Assembly: GCF_013155365.1 (NCBI RefSeq)
Contig: NZ_JABJRA010000018.1
Span: 1 to 44,134 of the forward strand
Direction of reading: 5' to 3'
Length of the DNA: 44,134 nucleotides
DNA from: Nocardioides sp. zg-DK7169
GTDB taxonomy: Bacteria > Actinomycetota > Actinomycetes > Propionibacteriales > Nocardioidaceae
Part shown: positions 1 through 8,374 of the stretch, one piece after another
Layout: each line of letters begins with the position of its first letter
Numbering within the stretch: position 1 is the first letter of the stretch
Program-made: the position numbers and the translations under genes
Notes under the pieces: model-generated
Database searches by the model: none
What the model was told of the DNA's origin: nothing
What the model saw: the letters and a program-made list of their open reading frames with translations, nothing else

Positions 1-119
1 CAACGCACGACCACGTCCTACCCTCGACATGCGGACCCCAGCCCAAGCGCTGGACCAGCTGCTGGCCAACCGGCCAGCAGCCTGACCGTTGCTAACACCG
101 GTTGACCTCGCCGAGACCT
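1..119 (+). mobile_element. 3' end of an IS30-family insertion sequence, left copy (truncated by window edge)
   Basis: This segment is identical, in inverted orientation, to 44016-44134, and identity stops abruptly at 119. It contains the last codons of an IS30-type transposase (2-85), a 10-bp-stem hairpin just before the stop codon (58-81, loop AACC), and an end sequence that reads inward to the element as GGTGTTAGCAACGG (complement of about 87-100). The true IS tip is either near 119, where identity ends, or near 100, with the remaining 19 bp being a target sequence shared by both insertions. The rest of the element lies outside the window. Confidence 0.75.
2..85 (+). CDS. IS30-family transposase, C-terminal fragment (left copy)
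   Basis: Only the last 27 codons are present, ending at TGA 83-85. The peptide contains NARPRPTLDMRTPAQALDQL. This matches the conserved C-terminus of IS30-family DDE transposases, where an N-x-R-P-R-x-x-L motif is followed by T-P-A-x-A-L-D-x-L. The catalytic core is outside the window, so activity cannot be judged. The gene reads into the window, and the same peptide is encoded on the opposite strand at the other end. The family call rests on motif memory from a short fragment. Confidence 0.72.
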   Translation, partial: NARPRPTLDMRTPAQALDQLLANRPAA

Positions 120-154
120 TCGGCGGGTCGAGTCGAGACTCCCGGTTCCTCGGC

Positions 155-242
155 GCGCCACAAGCACCGACTCGCGCCACCACAAGCGCCGACTCGGCGC
201 GCCACAAGCACCGACTCGCGCAACCACAAGGGCCGACTCGGC
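155..242 (-). repeat. 22-bp tandem repeat array, left (4 units)
   Basis: Four contiguous 22-bp units occupy 155-176, 177-198, 199-220 and 221-242. Read on the minus strand, each has the form (G/C)(C/G)CGAGTCGG, then (C/T)(C/G)CTTGTGG, then three variable bases. The period is exact: CCACAAG recurs at 158, 180, 202 and 224. Units alternate between the starts GCCGAG and CGCGAG. A C-rich pyrimidine leader (CCCCCCTTCTC on the minus strand) precedes the first unit, as in the other two arrays. A degenerate fifth unit may run towards the IS end at 119. Confidence 0.9.
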
Positions 243-405
243 GAGAAGGGGGGAGCGGGCGGTGGGGCGTCCACCCCCTGGACGGAGGGGGTACGGCGGG
301 GGTCGGGCATGATCACCTAGCCACGCGACGGCGCTCCTGCGCCCGGGGACGGCTGGGTCGTCCCGCGCCGCCACGACCGCGCTGATGCGCGAGGAGGACG
401 CTGCC
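243..405 (+). other. Leader region upstream of the BCCT carrier gene
   Basis: No gene was found here. The segment is G-rich and has a small hairpin at 268-284 (CGTCCA, loop CCCCC, TGGACG). A purine-rich ribosome site (GAGGAGG, 391-397) lies before the ATG at 406. No convincing -35/-10 pair was recognised, so the promoter is unassigned. Confidence 0.5.
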
Positions 406-2472
406 ATGAGCGCGACCACGAGAACCCCGTCCGACGCGCCCGCACCCGCAGGGCGGCGCACCGAGGAGCCGTCGAGCCGGTTGAACCGGCCGGTGTTCGC
501 GGTCTCGGCGACGTTCATCATCGCCGTGACGCTGTGGTGCACCATCGCCCCGGAGCACGCCTACTCGACCCTCGGCGACCTGGTCGCGTGGGTGTCGACC
601 TGGTTCGGGTGGTACTACGTCGCGCTGGCGACCGGCATCCTCGGGTTCGTCCTCTTCCTCGGGTGCTCCCGCTACGGCTCGGTGCGCCTGGGCCCGGAGC
701 ACTCGCGCCCGCAGTTCAGCACCGGGGCGTGGTCGGCGATGCTCTTCGCCGCCGGCATCGGCACGGACCTGATGTTCTACGCCGTCTACGAGCCGGTGAC
801 GCAGTACCTCGCGCCGCCCTCGACCGAGGCCGGCACCGTCGACGCCGCCCGCGAGGCCACCGCCTGGACGCTGTTCCACTACGGGGTGACGGGGTGGGGG
901 ATGTACGCCCTGATGGGCATCGCGCTGGCCTACTTCGCCTACCGGCTTCACCAGCCGCTCGCGGTCCGTTCCGCGCTGTACCCGCTGATCGGGCGTCGGG
1001 TGAACGGCCCGATCGGGCACTCCGTCGACGTCGCCACGGTGCTCGGCACCATCTTCGGCGTCGCCACCTCGCTCGGCATCGGTGTCGTGGGCCTCAACGT
1101 CGGGCTGGACCTCGTGTTCGGGCTGCCGCAGGGACTTCCGGTCCAGGCCGCGCTCATCCTGGTCGCCGTCGTGATCGCCTCGGTCTCGGCGGTGAGCGGC
1201 GTCGAGCGCGGCATCAAGCGGCTCTCCCAGGCCAACGTCCTGCTGGCCGTCGCGCTGGTCGTCTTCGTGCTCGTCACCGGGCGCACGTCGTACCTGCTCA
1301 ACGCGGTCGTGCTCAATGTCGGCGACTTCGTGCGGCTGTTCCCCGAGATGTCGATGCAGACCTTCGCCTACGAGGACACCGGCGACTGGATGAGCTTCTG
1401 GACGCTGTTCTTCTGGGCCTGGTGGATGGCCTGGGCGGCGTTCGTCGGGCTCTTCCTGGCCCGGATCTCGCGCGGCCGCACGATCCGTCAGTTCGTCGTC
1501 GGCACGATGATCATCCCGTTCACCTACATCGTGATGTGGGTGTCGGTCTTCGGCAACGCCGCCCTCGACGAGGTCCGCAGCGGCAACGTCTCCTTCACCC
1601 GCACCGCCTCCGAGGCGATCGATCCCTCGGTCGGGCTGTGGGCGCTGCTCCAGGAGTACCCCGCCTTCACCTTCACCGCCGGCCTGGCGATCGTGGTCGG
1701 CCTGCTGTTCTACGTCACCTCGGCCGACTCCGGCGCACTGGTGATGGCCAACCTGTCCTCGCACCAGCGCACCGTCCACGACGACGCGCGGCCGTGGCTG
1801 CGGGTGTTCTGGGCGGTCGCGACCGGCGCGCTGACCCTCGCCGCCCTGGCGGCGGGCGACATCTTCGCCCTCCAGTACGCCACGGTGGTGATCGGACTGC
1901 CGTTCGCCTTCGTCATGCTCGCGGTGGGCTGGGGTCTCTACCGCGCGCTGCGCACCGAGATGCACCTCGCCGACAGCCGCGACAGCGTGCTGCCCGGCGC
2001 CCTGTCGGGGCGGAGCACCGACCCGAGCGACGCCCGGCCAGCGGTGCCGTGGCAGGCCCGGATACGCCGGATGATGTCGTTCCCGCCGCGGGCGCGCGCC
2101 GAGCAGTTCTGCGCCGACGTGGTCACCCCCGCCCTGGCGGACGTGGCCGCCGAGCTCACCGAGCAGGGCGTCGCGGCGACGGTCCGCGTCGAGGACACCG
2201 ACGGCGAGCTCGCCGTCGAGCTGCGCGCGGAGGTCGGGGGAGCGCTCACGTTCTGCTACCGCGTCGAGCACCGCAGCGCCCCCGTCCCGGCGTACGGCGG
2301 GGCACCGCTGCTCGGCAGCGACGTCTACAGCCGCCTCGAGGTGCACCTGCTCCACGGCGGCGAGGGCTACGACGTGATGGGCTACTCGCGCACCCAGCTG
2401 CTCGACGACGTCATGGACCAGTACGAGCGACACCTGGAGTTCCTGCGCCTGCGGGACGGGGCCGGGGCCTAG
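406..2472 (+). CDS. betT: BCCT-family transporter, choline (BetT-like)
   Basis: Secondary transporter of the betaine/choline/carnitine family with about 12 predicted membrane helices. The family signature WTLFFWAWWMAW is present. The segment GIGTDLMFYAVYEPVTQY resembles proton-coupled BetT (GIGIDLMF type) more than sodium-coupled BetP, which suggests H+-driven choline uptake. After the membrane core there is a hydrophilic C-terminal region of about 150 residues (from about residue 535 of 688). Long C-terminal tails of this kind occur in BetT carriers and are linked to osmotic regulation. The ATG at 406 is preferred over an in-frame ATG at 385 because GAGGAGG at 391-397 sits 8 nt before it. 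No glycine-betaine synthesis genes lie nearby, so the substrate is inferred from family resemblance only. Confidence 0.88.
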   Translation: MSATTRTPSDAPAPAGRRTEEPSSRLNRPVFAVSATFIIAVTLWCTIAPEHAYSTLGDLVAWVSTWFGWYYVALATGILGFVLFLGCSRYGSVRLGPEHSRPQFSTGAWSAMLFAAGIGTDLMFYAVYEPVTQYLAPPSTEAGTVDAAREATAWTLFHYGVTGWGMYALMGIALAYFAYRLHQPLAVRSALYPLIGRRVNGPIGHSVDVATVLGTIFGVATSLGIGVVGLNVGLDLVFGLPQGLPVQAALILVAVVIASVSAVSGVERGIKRLSQANVLLAVALVVFVLVTGRTSYLLNAVVLNVGDFVRLFPEMSMQTFAYEDTGDWMSFWTLFFWAWWMAWAAFVGLFLARISRGRTIRQFVVGTMIIPFTYIVMWVSVFGNAALDEVRSGNVSFTRTASEAIDPSVGLWALLQEYPAFTFTAGLAIVVGLLFYVTSADSGALVMANLSSHQRTVHDDARPWLRVFWAVATGALTLAALAAGDIFALQYATVVIGLPFAFVMLAVGWGLYRALRTEMHLADSRDSVLPGALSGRSTDPSDARPAVPWQARIRRMMSFPPRARAEQFCADVVTPALADVAAELTEQGVAATVRVEDTDGELAVELRAEVGGALTFCYRVEHRSAPVPAYGGAPLLGSDVYSRLEVHLLHGGEGYDVMGYSRTQLLDDVMDQYERHLEFLRLRDGAGA

Positions 2473-2567
2473 CAGCACCCGCGGGCCGCCGCCCGGGCAT
2501 CGTTTCGCCCGGCGGGGCCGCGGGTACGGGCAGGCGGTTCCCGACCCCTCGCACCAGGAGCTCGCCC

Positions 2568-4004
2568 GTGAGCCAGGCAGATCCAGCAGCGCCGGCGCAG
2601 CCCGAGGGCGATTCCGAGCTCAAGCGGAGCATCACCGGCCGGCTGCTGTACTTCTACGTCCTCGGCGACGTCCTCGGGTCCGGCATCTACGTCCTGATCG
2701 GCGCAGTCGCCCTCGCCGTCGGCGGCGCGTTCTGGATCGCCTTCGCGGTCGGCATCACCGTCGCGACCATCACCGGCCTCGCCTACGCCGAGCTGGTGAC
2801 GAAGTACCCGCAGGCCGCGGGCGCCGCGCTCTACGTCAACAAGGCGTTCCGCAACCCGATGCTGACCTTCCTGATCACGGTCTGCATGCTGTCCGCGACG
2901 TACGCCGCCGCGGGCTCGCTGGCCAACGGCTTCGCGTCGTACTTCAAGACCGTGTGGGAGCTGCCCCCGGAGCTGCTGCTGACGGTGGCGTTCATCATCG
3001 TCCTGGCAGTGGTCAACTTCATCGGCATCACCGAGTCGGTGATCGCCAACATGGTGATGACCCTCGTCGAGGTCAGCGGCCTGATCATCATCTTGATCAT
3101 CGGGGTCTGGTACATCGCCCAGGGCGACGCCCGGTTCGCGACCCTCGTGGAGTTCGACACCGGCGACAACAGCGCGCTGCTCGGGGTGATCTCCGGCGTC
3201 GCGCTGGCGTTCTTCGCGATGACCGGCTTCGAGAACGCCGCCAACGTCGCGGAGGAGACCATCGACCCGGGCCGGACTTTCCCGCGCGCGCTCGTCGGCG
3301 GCATGGTCACCGCCGGCGTCATCTACGTCCTGGTCGCGGCGGTCACCGCGCTGACCGTGGACATCCCGGTGATCCAGGAGGCCGGTCGCAACGACGAACC
3401 GGCGCTGCTGGAGGTCATCGAGAAGGGCATCATCCCGGTGCCGGTGGGCTTCATGACCATCCTGTTCGCGATCATCGCGATGGTGGCGATCACCAACACC
3501 ACGCTCGTCTCGGTGGTCACCCAGTCGCGCATCCTCTACGGCATGGCCCGCGAGGACGTCGTCCCGGGCATCTTCGGCCGCATCCACTCCACCCGCCGCA
3601 GCCCGTGGGTGGCACTGGTCTTCTCCGCCCTGGTCGTCTGCGGGCTGCTGGTCTCCGGCGCCGACATCGCCCGGCTGGCCACCGTCACGGTCGTGTTCAC
3701 CCTGTTCATCTACGGCCTGGTCATCGTGTCCGCGCTCAAGCTGCGCGGGCAGGACGAACGCGAGGACACCTTCACCGCGCCCCGGCCGCTGCTGCTGCTC
3801 GGCGTGCTGGGCAACGCGGTGCTCCTCGTCTACGTCGTGTACGACGACCCGAGCTCGCTGCTGTGGTGCGCGGCGTTGCTCGCGATCGGCGTCGCCCTCT
3901 TCATCGTGGAGAGGATCTTCGGCGGCCGCACCCGCCCGCCCGGCCGGGACCAGGGCGAGACCGCCCTCGGCGAGCCGGTCACCCCGGATCGGCAGGAGGA
4001 CTGA
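2568..4004 (+). CDS. APC-family amino acid permease
   Basis: Membrane permease of 478 residues with about 12 hydrophobic segments. The N-terminus carries the amino acid-polyamine-organocation signature region (LGDVLGSGIYVLIG, roughly residues 36-49), where the unwound first helix binds the substrate amino group. A second conserved stretch, AFFAMTGFENAANVAEE, is the helix 6 region. A cytosolic hydrophilic tail of about 30 residues follows the last helix. The GTG start at 2568 is supported by AGGAG at 2556-2560. The stop is 3 nt before the universal stress protein start, so the two genes are probably cotranscribed. Permease-UspA pairs are common, and UspA domains are even fused to some APC carriers. 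The substrate cannot be read from the sequence. Confidence 0.88.
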   Translation: MSQADPAAPAQPEGDSELKRSITGRLLYFYVLGDVLGSGIYVLIGAVALAVGGAFWIAFAVGITVATITGLAYAELVTKYPQAAGAALYVNKAFRNPMLTFLITVCMLSATYAAAGSLANGFASYFKTVWELPPELLLTVAFIIVLAVVNFIGITESVIANMVMTLVEVSGLIIILIIGVWYIAQGDARFATLVEFDTGDNSALLGVISGVALAFFAMTGFENAANVAEETIDPGRTFPRALVGGMVTAGVIYVLVAAVTALTVDIPVIQEAGRNDEPALLEVIEKGIIPVPVGFMTILFAIIAMVAITNTTLVSVVTQSRILYGMAREDVVPGIFGRIHSTRRSPWVALVFSALVVCGLLVSGADIARLATVTVVFTLFIYGLVIVSALKLRGQDEREDTFTAPRPLLLLGVLGNAVLLVYVVYDDPSSLLWCAALLAIGVALFIVERIFGGRTRPPGRDQGETALGEPVTPDRQED

Positions 4005-4007
4005 GCC

Positions 4008-4469
4008 ATGCACATGATCGTCGCCACCGACGGGTCCAAGCAGTCCCTGGCCGCGGCCCGCTACGCCCGCCAGGTGATCGACCCCTCGAGCGTCACCGAC
4101 GTCTCGGTCGTGGCGGTGCTGCGTCCGCTGGCCGCCGTGTCCTTCGCCGACGACCTGTCCGGCTCCGACCGCGAGCGCGCCGGCGTCGAGAGCATCAGCT
4201 TCCGCGCGGCCGCGGAGAGCTCGGTCCGGGTGGTGGCCGAGGTCTTCGCCGACTGGGGCCCGCGCGTGCACCGCAAGATCCGCAGCGGCTCGCCCGCCAA
4301 CGAGCTGATCAAGGCGGCCCGCACGCTGGAGGCCGGGCTGGTGGTGGTCGCCTCCGGCAGCCGCGGGCTCAGCGAGACCGTGCTGCTCGGCAGCACCGCC
4401 CAGCGCGTCCAGCACTCCGCGCCCTGCCCGGTCCTCGTCGTACGCCCGACACCGCGGCGCAAGCGCTGA
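4008..4469 (+). CDS. Universal stress protein, UspA family
   Basis: Single Usp domain of 153 residues. It starts with a beta strand and the D-G-S motif (IVATDGSKQS) and ends with GSRGLSETVLLGSTAQRVQH then PCPVLVVRP. This is the nucleotide-binding loop region of ATP-binding Usp proteins. The usual spacing is G-2x-G-9x-G-(S/T), but here only seven residues separate the second and third glycines, so ATP binding is plausible rather than assured. The start is set by AGGAGGA at 3994-4000, 7 nt before ATG 4008. It lies 3 nt after the APC permease stop and probably acts as its cytosolic partner or regulator. Confidence 0.88.
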   Translation: MHMIVATDGSKQSLAAARYARQVIDPSSVTDVSVVAVLRPLAAVSFADDLSGSDRERAGVESISFRAAAESSVRVVAEVFADWGPRVHRKIRSGSPANELIKAARTLEAGLVVVASGSRGLSETVLLGSTAQRVQHSAPCPVLVVRPTPRRKR

Positions 4470-4533
4470 GCACCGACCGCCCGCCCCCGCGGCACCCGCA
4501 CCGGGGGTGGGCGCACGTAGGCTGGGCGGCAGC

Positions 4534-6951
4534 ATGAGCACCCCCTCCCTTCCCGGTTTCGAGCACCTCCTCGAGGTGCGTCCCGACGACTCGGCCCGCC
4601 AGCGGCGTGGCCCCTCCCGTGAGCAGCTGCTGGACGGGCTCAACGAGCCCCAGCGCGCCGCGGTGGTGCACGAGGGCGCGCCCCTGCTGGTGGTGGCGGG
4701 CGCGGGCTCGGGCAAGACCCGGGTGCTGACCCGGCGCATCGCCTGGCTGATCTCCGAGCGCGGTGCCCACCCCGGCTCGATCCTGGCGATCACCTTCACC
4801 AACAAGGCTGCGGCCGAGATGAAGGAGCGCGTCGAGGAGCTGGTCGGCAAGCGCGCCCGCATCATGTGGGTCTCGACCTTCCACTCCGCGTGCGTGCGGA
4901 TCCTGCGCAAGGAGATCGACCGGCTGGGCTACAAGTCCTCGTTCTCGATCTACGACGCCGCCGACTCCAAGCGGCTGATGTCGATGGTCATCAAGGACCT
5001 CGACCTGGACCCGAAGCGCTACCAGGCCGGGCCGCTGCTCAACTGGGTCTCGAACCACAAGAACGAGCTGCACGGCCCCGAGGAGGCCGCCAAGGAGGCG
5101 GCCAACAAGCTGGAGGAGACCTACGCCGCGGCGTACACCATCTACCAGCGGCGCCTGCGGGAGGCCAACGCGCTCGACTTCGACGACCTGATCATGATGA
5201 CGGTCCACCTCTTCCAGGCCTACCCGGACGTGCGCGAGACCTACCGCCGCCGGTTCCGCCACGTGCTGGTCGACGAGTACCAGGACACCAACCACGCGCA
5301 GTACGCCCTGGTGCACCAGCTCTGCGCCGACCAGCCCGAGCAGGACCGCCGCGAGGACCCCACGGCCGTCGAGCCGGCCGAGCTGATGGTGGTGGGCGAC
5401 GCCGACCAGTCCATCTACGCCTTCCGCGGCGCCAACATCCGCAACATCCTCGACTTCGAGCAGGACTTCCCCAACGCCTCCTCGATCCTGCTGGAGCAGA
5501 ACTACCGCTCCACCCAGACCATCCTCACCGCCGCGAACGGCGTGATCGCGCACAACAAGGGACGCAAGCCCAAGCGGCTGTGGTCCGACGCGGGCGACGG
5601 CGAGCGGATCGTCGGGTACGTCGCCGACGACGAGCACGACGAGGCCCGGTTCATCTCCGGCGAGATCGACAAGCTCGTCGACGCGGGCGCGAAGGCCTCC
5701 GACGTCGCGGTGTTCTACCGCACGAACGCCCAGTCCCGCGTGCTGGAGGAGGTGTTCATCCGCACCGGCCAGCCCTACAAGGTGGTCGGCGGGGTGCGCT
5801 TCTACGAGCGCCGCGAGGTCCGCGACGCCCTCGCCTACCTGCGGCTGCTGGCCAACCCGGCCGACGAGGTCTCGCTGCGCCGCATCCTCAACACCCCCAA
5901 GCGCGGCATCGGCGACCGCGCCGTGGCCTGCGTCGTCGCCCTCGCCGAGCGCGAGCGGATCACCTTCTGGGAGGCGCTGCGCCGCGCCGAGGAGGCGCCC
6001 GGCCTGGCGACGCGCTCGCTGAGCAGCATCCGCGTCTTCGTGGCGATGATCGAGGAGCTCCAGTCGATGGTCGAGGCGGGGGAGCGGGCCGACGTGGTCC
6101 TCGAGTCCGTGCTCGCCCGGTCCGGCTACCTCGCCGAGCTCGAGGAGTCCGACGACCCGCAGGACGCCACCCGCGTGGAGAACCTCGCCGAGCTGGTGGC
6201 CGTCGCCCGCGAGTTCAGCGACGACCCGGTCGCTGGCCCGTCCGCCGACCCCAGCGACGTCGACGCCGGCACCGTCGTGCCGGGCCTGACCGACTTCCTG
6301 GAGCGAGTGGCGCTGGTCGCCGACAGCGACCAGATCCCCGAGGGCGGGGAGGGCGTGGTCACCTTGATGACGCTGCACACCGCCAAGGGGCTGGAGTTCC
6401 CGATCGTCTTCCTCACCGGCCTCGAGGACGGCGTCTTCCCGCACAGCCGGGCCCTGGGCGACCAGACCGAGCTGGAGGAGGAGCGCCGCCTGGCCTACGT
6501 CGGCATCACCCGCGCCCGCGAGCGGCTCTACCTCTCCCGCGCGGTCGTCCGCTCCGCCTGGGGCGCCCCCGCGCACAACCCGGGCTCGCGGTTCCTCGAC
6601 GAGCTGCCGGTCGACCTCGTCGACTGGCGCCGTACGGAGGCCGCGCAGACCCGGTGGAGCCGGCCCGACCTCTCCGGCGGGTCCTCCGGCCAGCGCCTCG
6701 GCACCCCGACCGCGGCCGGGCGCCGCAACTTCTCCTCCGCGGCGCTGCGCGTCGATGCCGCCGCGAAGGCGAAGAAGTCGCGGGAGATCCCGTCGCTGGC
6801 CCCGGGGGACCGGGTGCTGCACGACTCCTTCGGCATGGGCAGCGTGGTCGCAGTCGAGGGCGCGGGGGACAAGTCCGTGGCCTCGATCGACTTCGGCTCC
6901 GAGGGCGTCAAGCGGCTGCTGCTGCGCTACGCGCCGGTCGAGAAGCTCTGA
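4534..6951 (+). CDS. pcrA: ATP-dependent DNA helicase PcrA/UvrD
   Basis: Superfamily 1A 3'-5' DNA helicase of 805 residues, acting in repair, replication restart and removal of RecA filaments. All helicase motifs are visible in order: Q motif LNEPQRAAV; Walker A GAGSGKT with Lys61; motif Ia ITFTNKAAAEM; motif II VLVDEYQDTN; motif III VVGDADQSIYAFRG; motif IV EQNYRS; motif V TLHTAKGLEFPIVFL; motif VI RRLAYVGITRARERLYL. The C-terminus (GDRVLHDSFGMGSVV and onward) is the Tudor-like RNA polymerase-interacting domain typical of PcrA. The start at ATG 4534 follows a -10-like TAGGCT (4518-4523) by 10 nt with no Shine-Dalgarno sequence, so it may have a very short or absent leader. Confidence 0.96.
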   Translation: MSTPSLPGFEHLLEVRPDDSARQRRGPSREQLLDGLNEPQRAAVVHEGAPLLVVAGAGSGKTRVLTRRIAWLISERGAHPGSILAITFTNKAAAEMKERVEELVGKRARIMWVSTFHSACVRILRKEIDRLGYKSSFSIYDAADSKRLMSMVIKDLDLDPKRYQAGPLLNWVSNHKNELHGPEEAAKEAANKLEETYAAAYTIYQRRLREANALDFDDLIMMTVHLFQAYPDVRETYRRRFRHVLVDEYQDTNHAQYALVHQLCADQPEQDRREDPTAVEPAELMVVGDADQSIYAFRGANIRNILDFEQDFPNASSILLEQNYRSTQTILTAANGVIAHNKGRKPKRLWSDAGDGERIVGYVADDEHDEARFISGEIDKLVDAGAKASDVAVFYRTNAQSRVLEEVFIRTGQPYKVVGGVRFYERREVRDALAYLRLLANPADEVSLRRILNTPKRGIGDRAVACVVALAERERITFWEALRRAEEAPGLATRSLSSIRVFVAMIEELQSMVEAGERADVVLESVLARSGYLAELEESDDPQDATRVENLAELVAVAREFSDDPVAGPSADPSDVDAGTVVPGLTDFLERVALVADSDQIPEGGEGVVTLMTLHTAKGLEFPIVFLTGLEDGVFPHSRALGDQTELEEERRLAYVGITRARERLYLSRAVVRSAWGAPAHNPGSRFLDELPVDLVDWRRTEAAQTRWSRPDLSGGSSGQRLGTPTAAGRRNFSSAALRVDAAAKAKKSREIPSLAPGDRVLHDSFGMGSVVAVEGAGDKSVASIDFGSEGVKRLLLRYAPVEKL

Positions 6952-6975
6952 GGACCCGCTACTGAGGACGGCCGC

Positions 6976-7200
6976 TCAGCGGCCGGCCACCTCCGCGCCC
7001 TCACGGACCCGCCACGGGGTGCCGTCGACCTCGACCCGGTTGCCGACCACGTCGATGTCGCGTCCGAGGGTGCTACGAGGGCACCGGATCGCCGTCGCGA
7101 GCGTGCTGGGTCCGAGCGTCCGGGAGCGCAGGCCAACCCGGCCGAAGAGACCCAAACTCGGTCGCCGGCAGCCAACGGCGGCCAAACGGCCGCCCCTCAC
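6976..7200 (-). pseudogene. Possible remnant of a small coding sequence
   Basis: On the minus strand the last 30 or so codons (about 6976-7068) read LGRDIDVVGNRVEVDGTPWR and onward. Third positions there are almost all G or C, as in real genes of this genome. Further upstream in the same frame the third-position bias is lost and the peptide looks random. This suggests the 3' end of a decayed gene, or a short gene interrupted by a frameshift. I do not recognise the peptide. It lies between pcrA and the terminator hairpin at 7216-7251. Confidence 0.3.
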
Positions 7201-7215
7201 GGGACCCGAAATGGG

Positions 7216-7251
7216 CTCGACCCCGCACGTCGTGGGACGTGCGGGGTCGAG
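7216..7251. terminator. Strong hairpin terminator between pcrA and the M23 peptidase gene
   Basis: A perfect 15-bp inverted repeat (CTCGACCCCGCACGT and its complement) surrounds a 6-nt loop (7231-7236). It lies between convergent genes and could stop transcription from both sides. There is no U tract, as is common in high-GC actinobacteria. Confidence 0.75.
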
Positions 7252-7291
7252 GGGGACTGTGCCCCGGATCAGGCTCGGATCGGGCCGCCGC

Positions 7292-8374
7292 TCACGGGTG
7301 GAGACCGTGGTGGTGGAGCTGCGACTCCGGGTCGACCGGGTCGCCGCCGCCGGGACGGACCTCGAGGTGGAGGTGCGGGCCGGTGCTGTTGCCGGTCGAG
7401 CCGAGGGTGCCGATGCGCTGGCCGGCGTGGACCTTGTCGCCCACCGAGACCTCGATGGAGGTCTGGTGGCAGTACCAGATCTCGGTGCCGTCCTCGAGGG
7501 TCAGCACGGTCTTGTTGCCGTAGGCGCCCTCGTACCCGGTGGAGGTGACGGTGGCGTTGGCCACCGCGAGCAGCGGGGTGCCCGCGGGGGCGGCGAAGTC
7601 GAGGCCGGTGTGGACGCTGGCCCACAGGCCCGAGGACTGGCCGTAGCGGGCGGTCAGGCGGTAGCCGCTGACCGGGAGCACCCACTGGTTGCGCTTGATC
7701 TTCTCCGCCTGCGCCTCGGCCTGGGCCGAGAGCTTCTGCAGGGCGGTGTTGCGCTGGGCGTTCTTGGCCTCGGCAGCCTTCACCAGCTTGCTGTCGGTGG
7801 CGTCGTCGAGGGCGTCGCGGGAGCCGTCACGGCTCACCACGTTGCCCCGGGGCCGCACGGACCCGGTGCTGCTCGCGCCGCTGAGGGCGCTGGCAGCGAC
7901 GATGGCGCGCTTCGCTTCGGGGGACGGCTCGGAGTCGTCGGTCGAGGTCACCACGGCTCCGCCGATGGAGGCGGCCAGGGCGGCGGCGCCGACGGCCGCA
8001 GGGACCGAGGGCAGCAGGCGCCGGCGTCGCGGCGAGGGCTGCTTCACCGCGCGGCGCTTGCCGACCGGCCCGACGAGCGGGATGGTGACGGTGCCGTCGG
8101 GGTCGCCGAAGACGGTGGTCCGGTCGAGACGGGCGGCGGGTTCTTCCTCGACGCGGCGGACGTCGGCCTCGAGGCCGTGCTCGGTGGGGTCGAGGGGGAC
8201 CGGCGTCGTGGCGACGGCCGGTGCGTCGGTCAGCGCGGGGGCGCTGGCCGGGGGGGTCAGCTCAATGGTCGGAGTGCCGCTACGCCCGGCGACGCGCTTG
8301 CCGGCGTACCTGACGTGTGTGGTCTCCGAGGGGCGGCGACGGGTGTCGCGGCGTTCCGCTCGGTGGTTACCCAT
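7292..8374 (-). CDS. M23-family (LytM) metallopeptidase, membrane-anchored
   Basis: Peptidoglycan endopeptidase of 360 residues. The N-terminal 115 residues are hydrophilic and cytosolic in character, ending in a basic stretch. A single membrane anchor follows (about 120-143), then a linker rich in Ala and Lys that could form a coiled coil (about 195-228), then the LytM domain (about 230-350). The zinc-site motifs are intact: H-x3-D in HTGLDF (His255, Asp259), YCH (His303) and HLHLE (His334, His336). The domain is therefore likely to be catalytic, cutting cross-bridges outside the membrane. The C-terminal tail is His-rich (HHHGLHP). The ATG at 8374 starts the recognisable reading frame (MGNHRAERR); a GGAG lies about 11 nt upstream. 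Transcribed convergently with pcrA and divergently from sucC. Confidence 0.9.
   Translation of the reverse strand: MGNHRAERRDTRRRPSETTHVRYAGKRVAGRSGTPTIELTPPASAPALTDAPAVATTPVPLDPTEHGLEADVRRVEEEPAARLDRTTVFGDPDGTVTIPLVGPVGKRRAVKQPSPRRRRLLPSVPAAVGAAALAASIGGAVVTSTDDSEPSPEAKRAIVAASALSGASSTGSVRPRGNVVSRDGSRDALDDATDSKLVKAAEAKNAQRNTALQKLSAQAEAQAEKIKRNQWVLPVSGYRLTARYGQSSGLWASVHTGLDFAAPAGTPLLAVANATVTSTGYEGAYGNKTVLTLEDGTEIWYCHQTSIEVSVGDKVHAGQRIGTLGSTGNSTGPHLHLEVRPGGGDPVDPESQLHHHGLHP

Noticed and set aside
155..242. 22-bp arrays as CRISPR
   Set aside because: Units are contiguous with no spacers of regular length, the repeat is too short, and no cas genes are in the window.
313..2478. Long open frame antisense to the BCCT gene (and similar ones over icd, pcrA, purH and mutB)
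   Set aside because: Open frames opposite high-GC genes arise from codon bias. Their translations are low-complexity Arg/Gly/Asp-rich text without domains.
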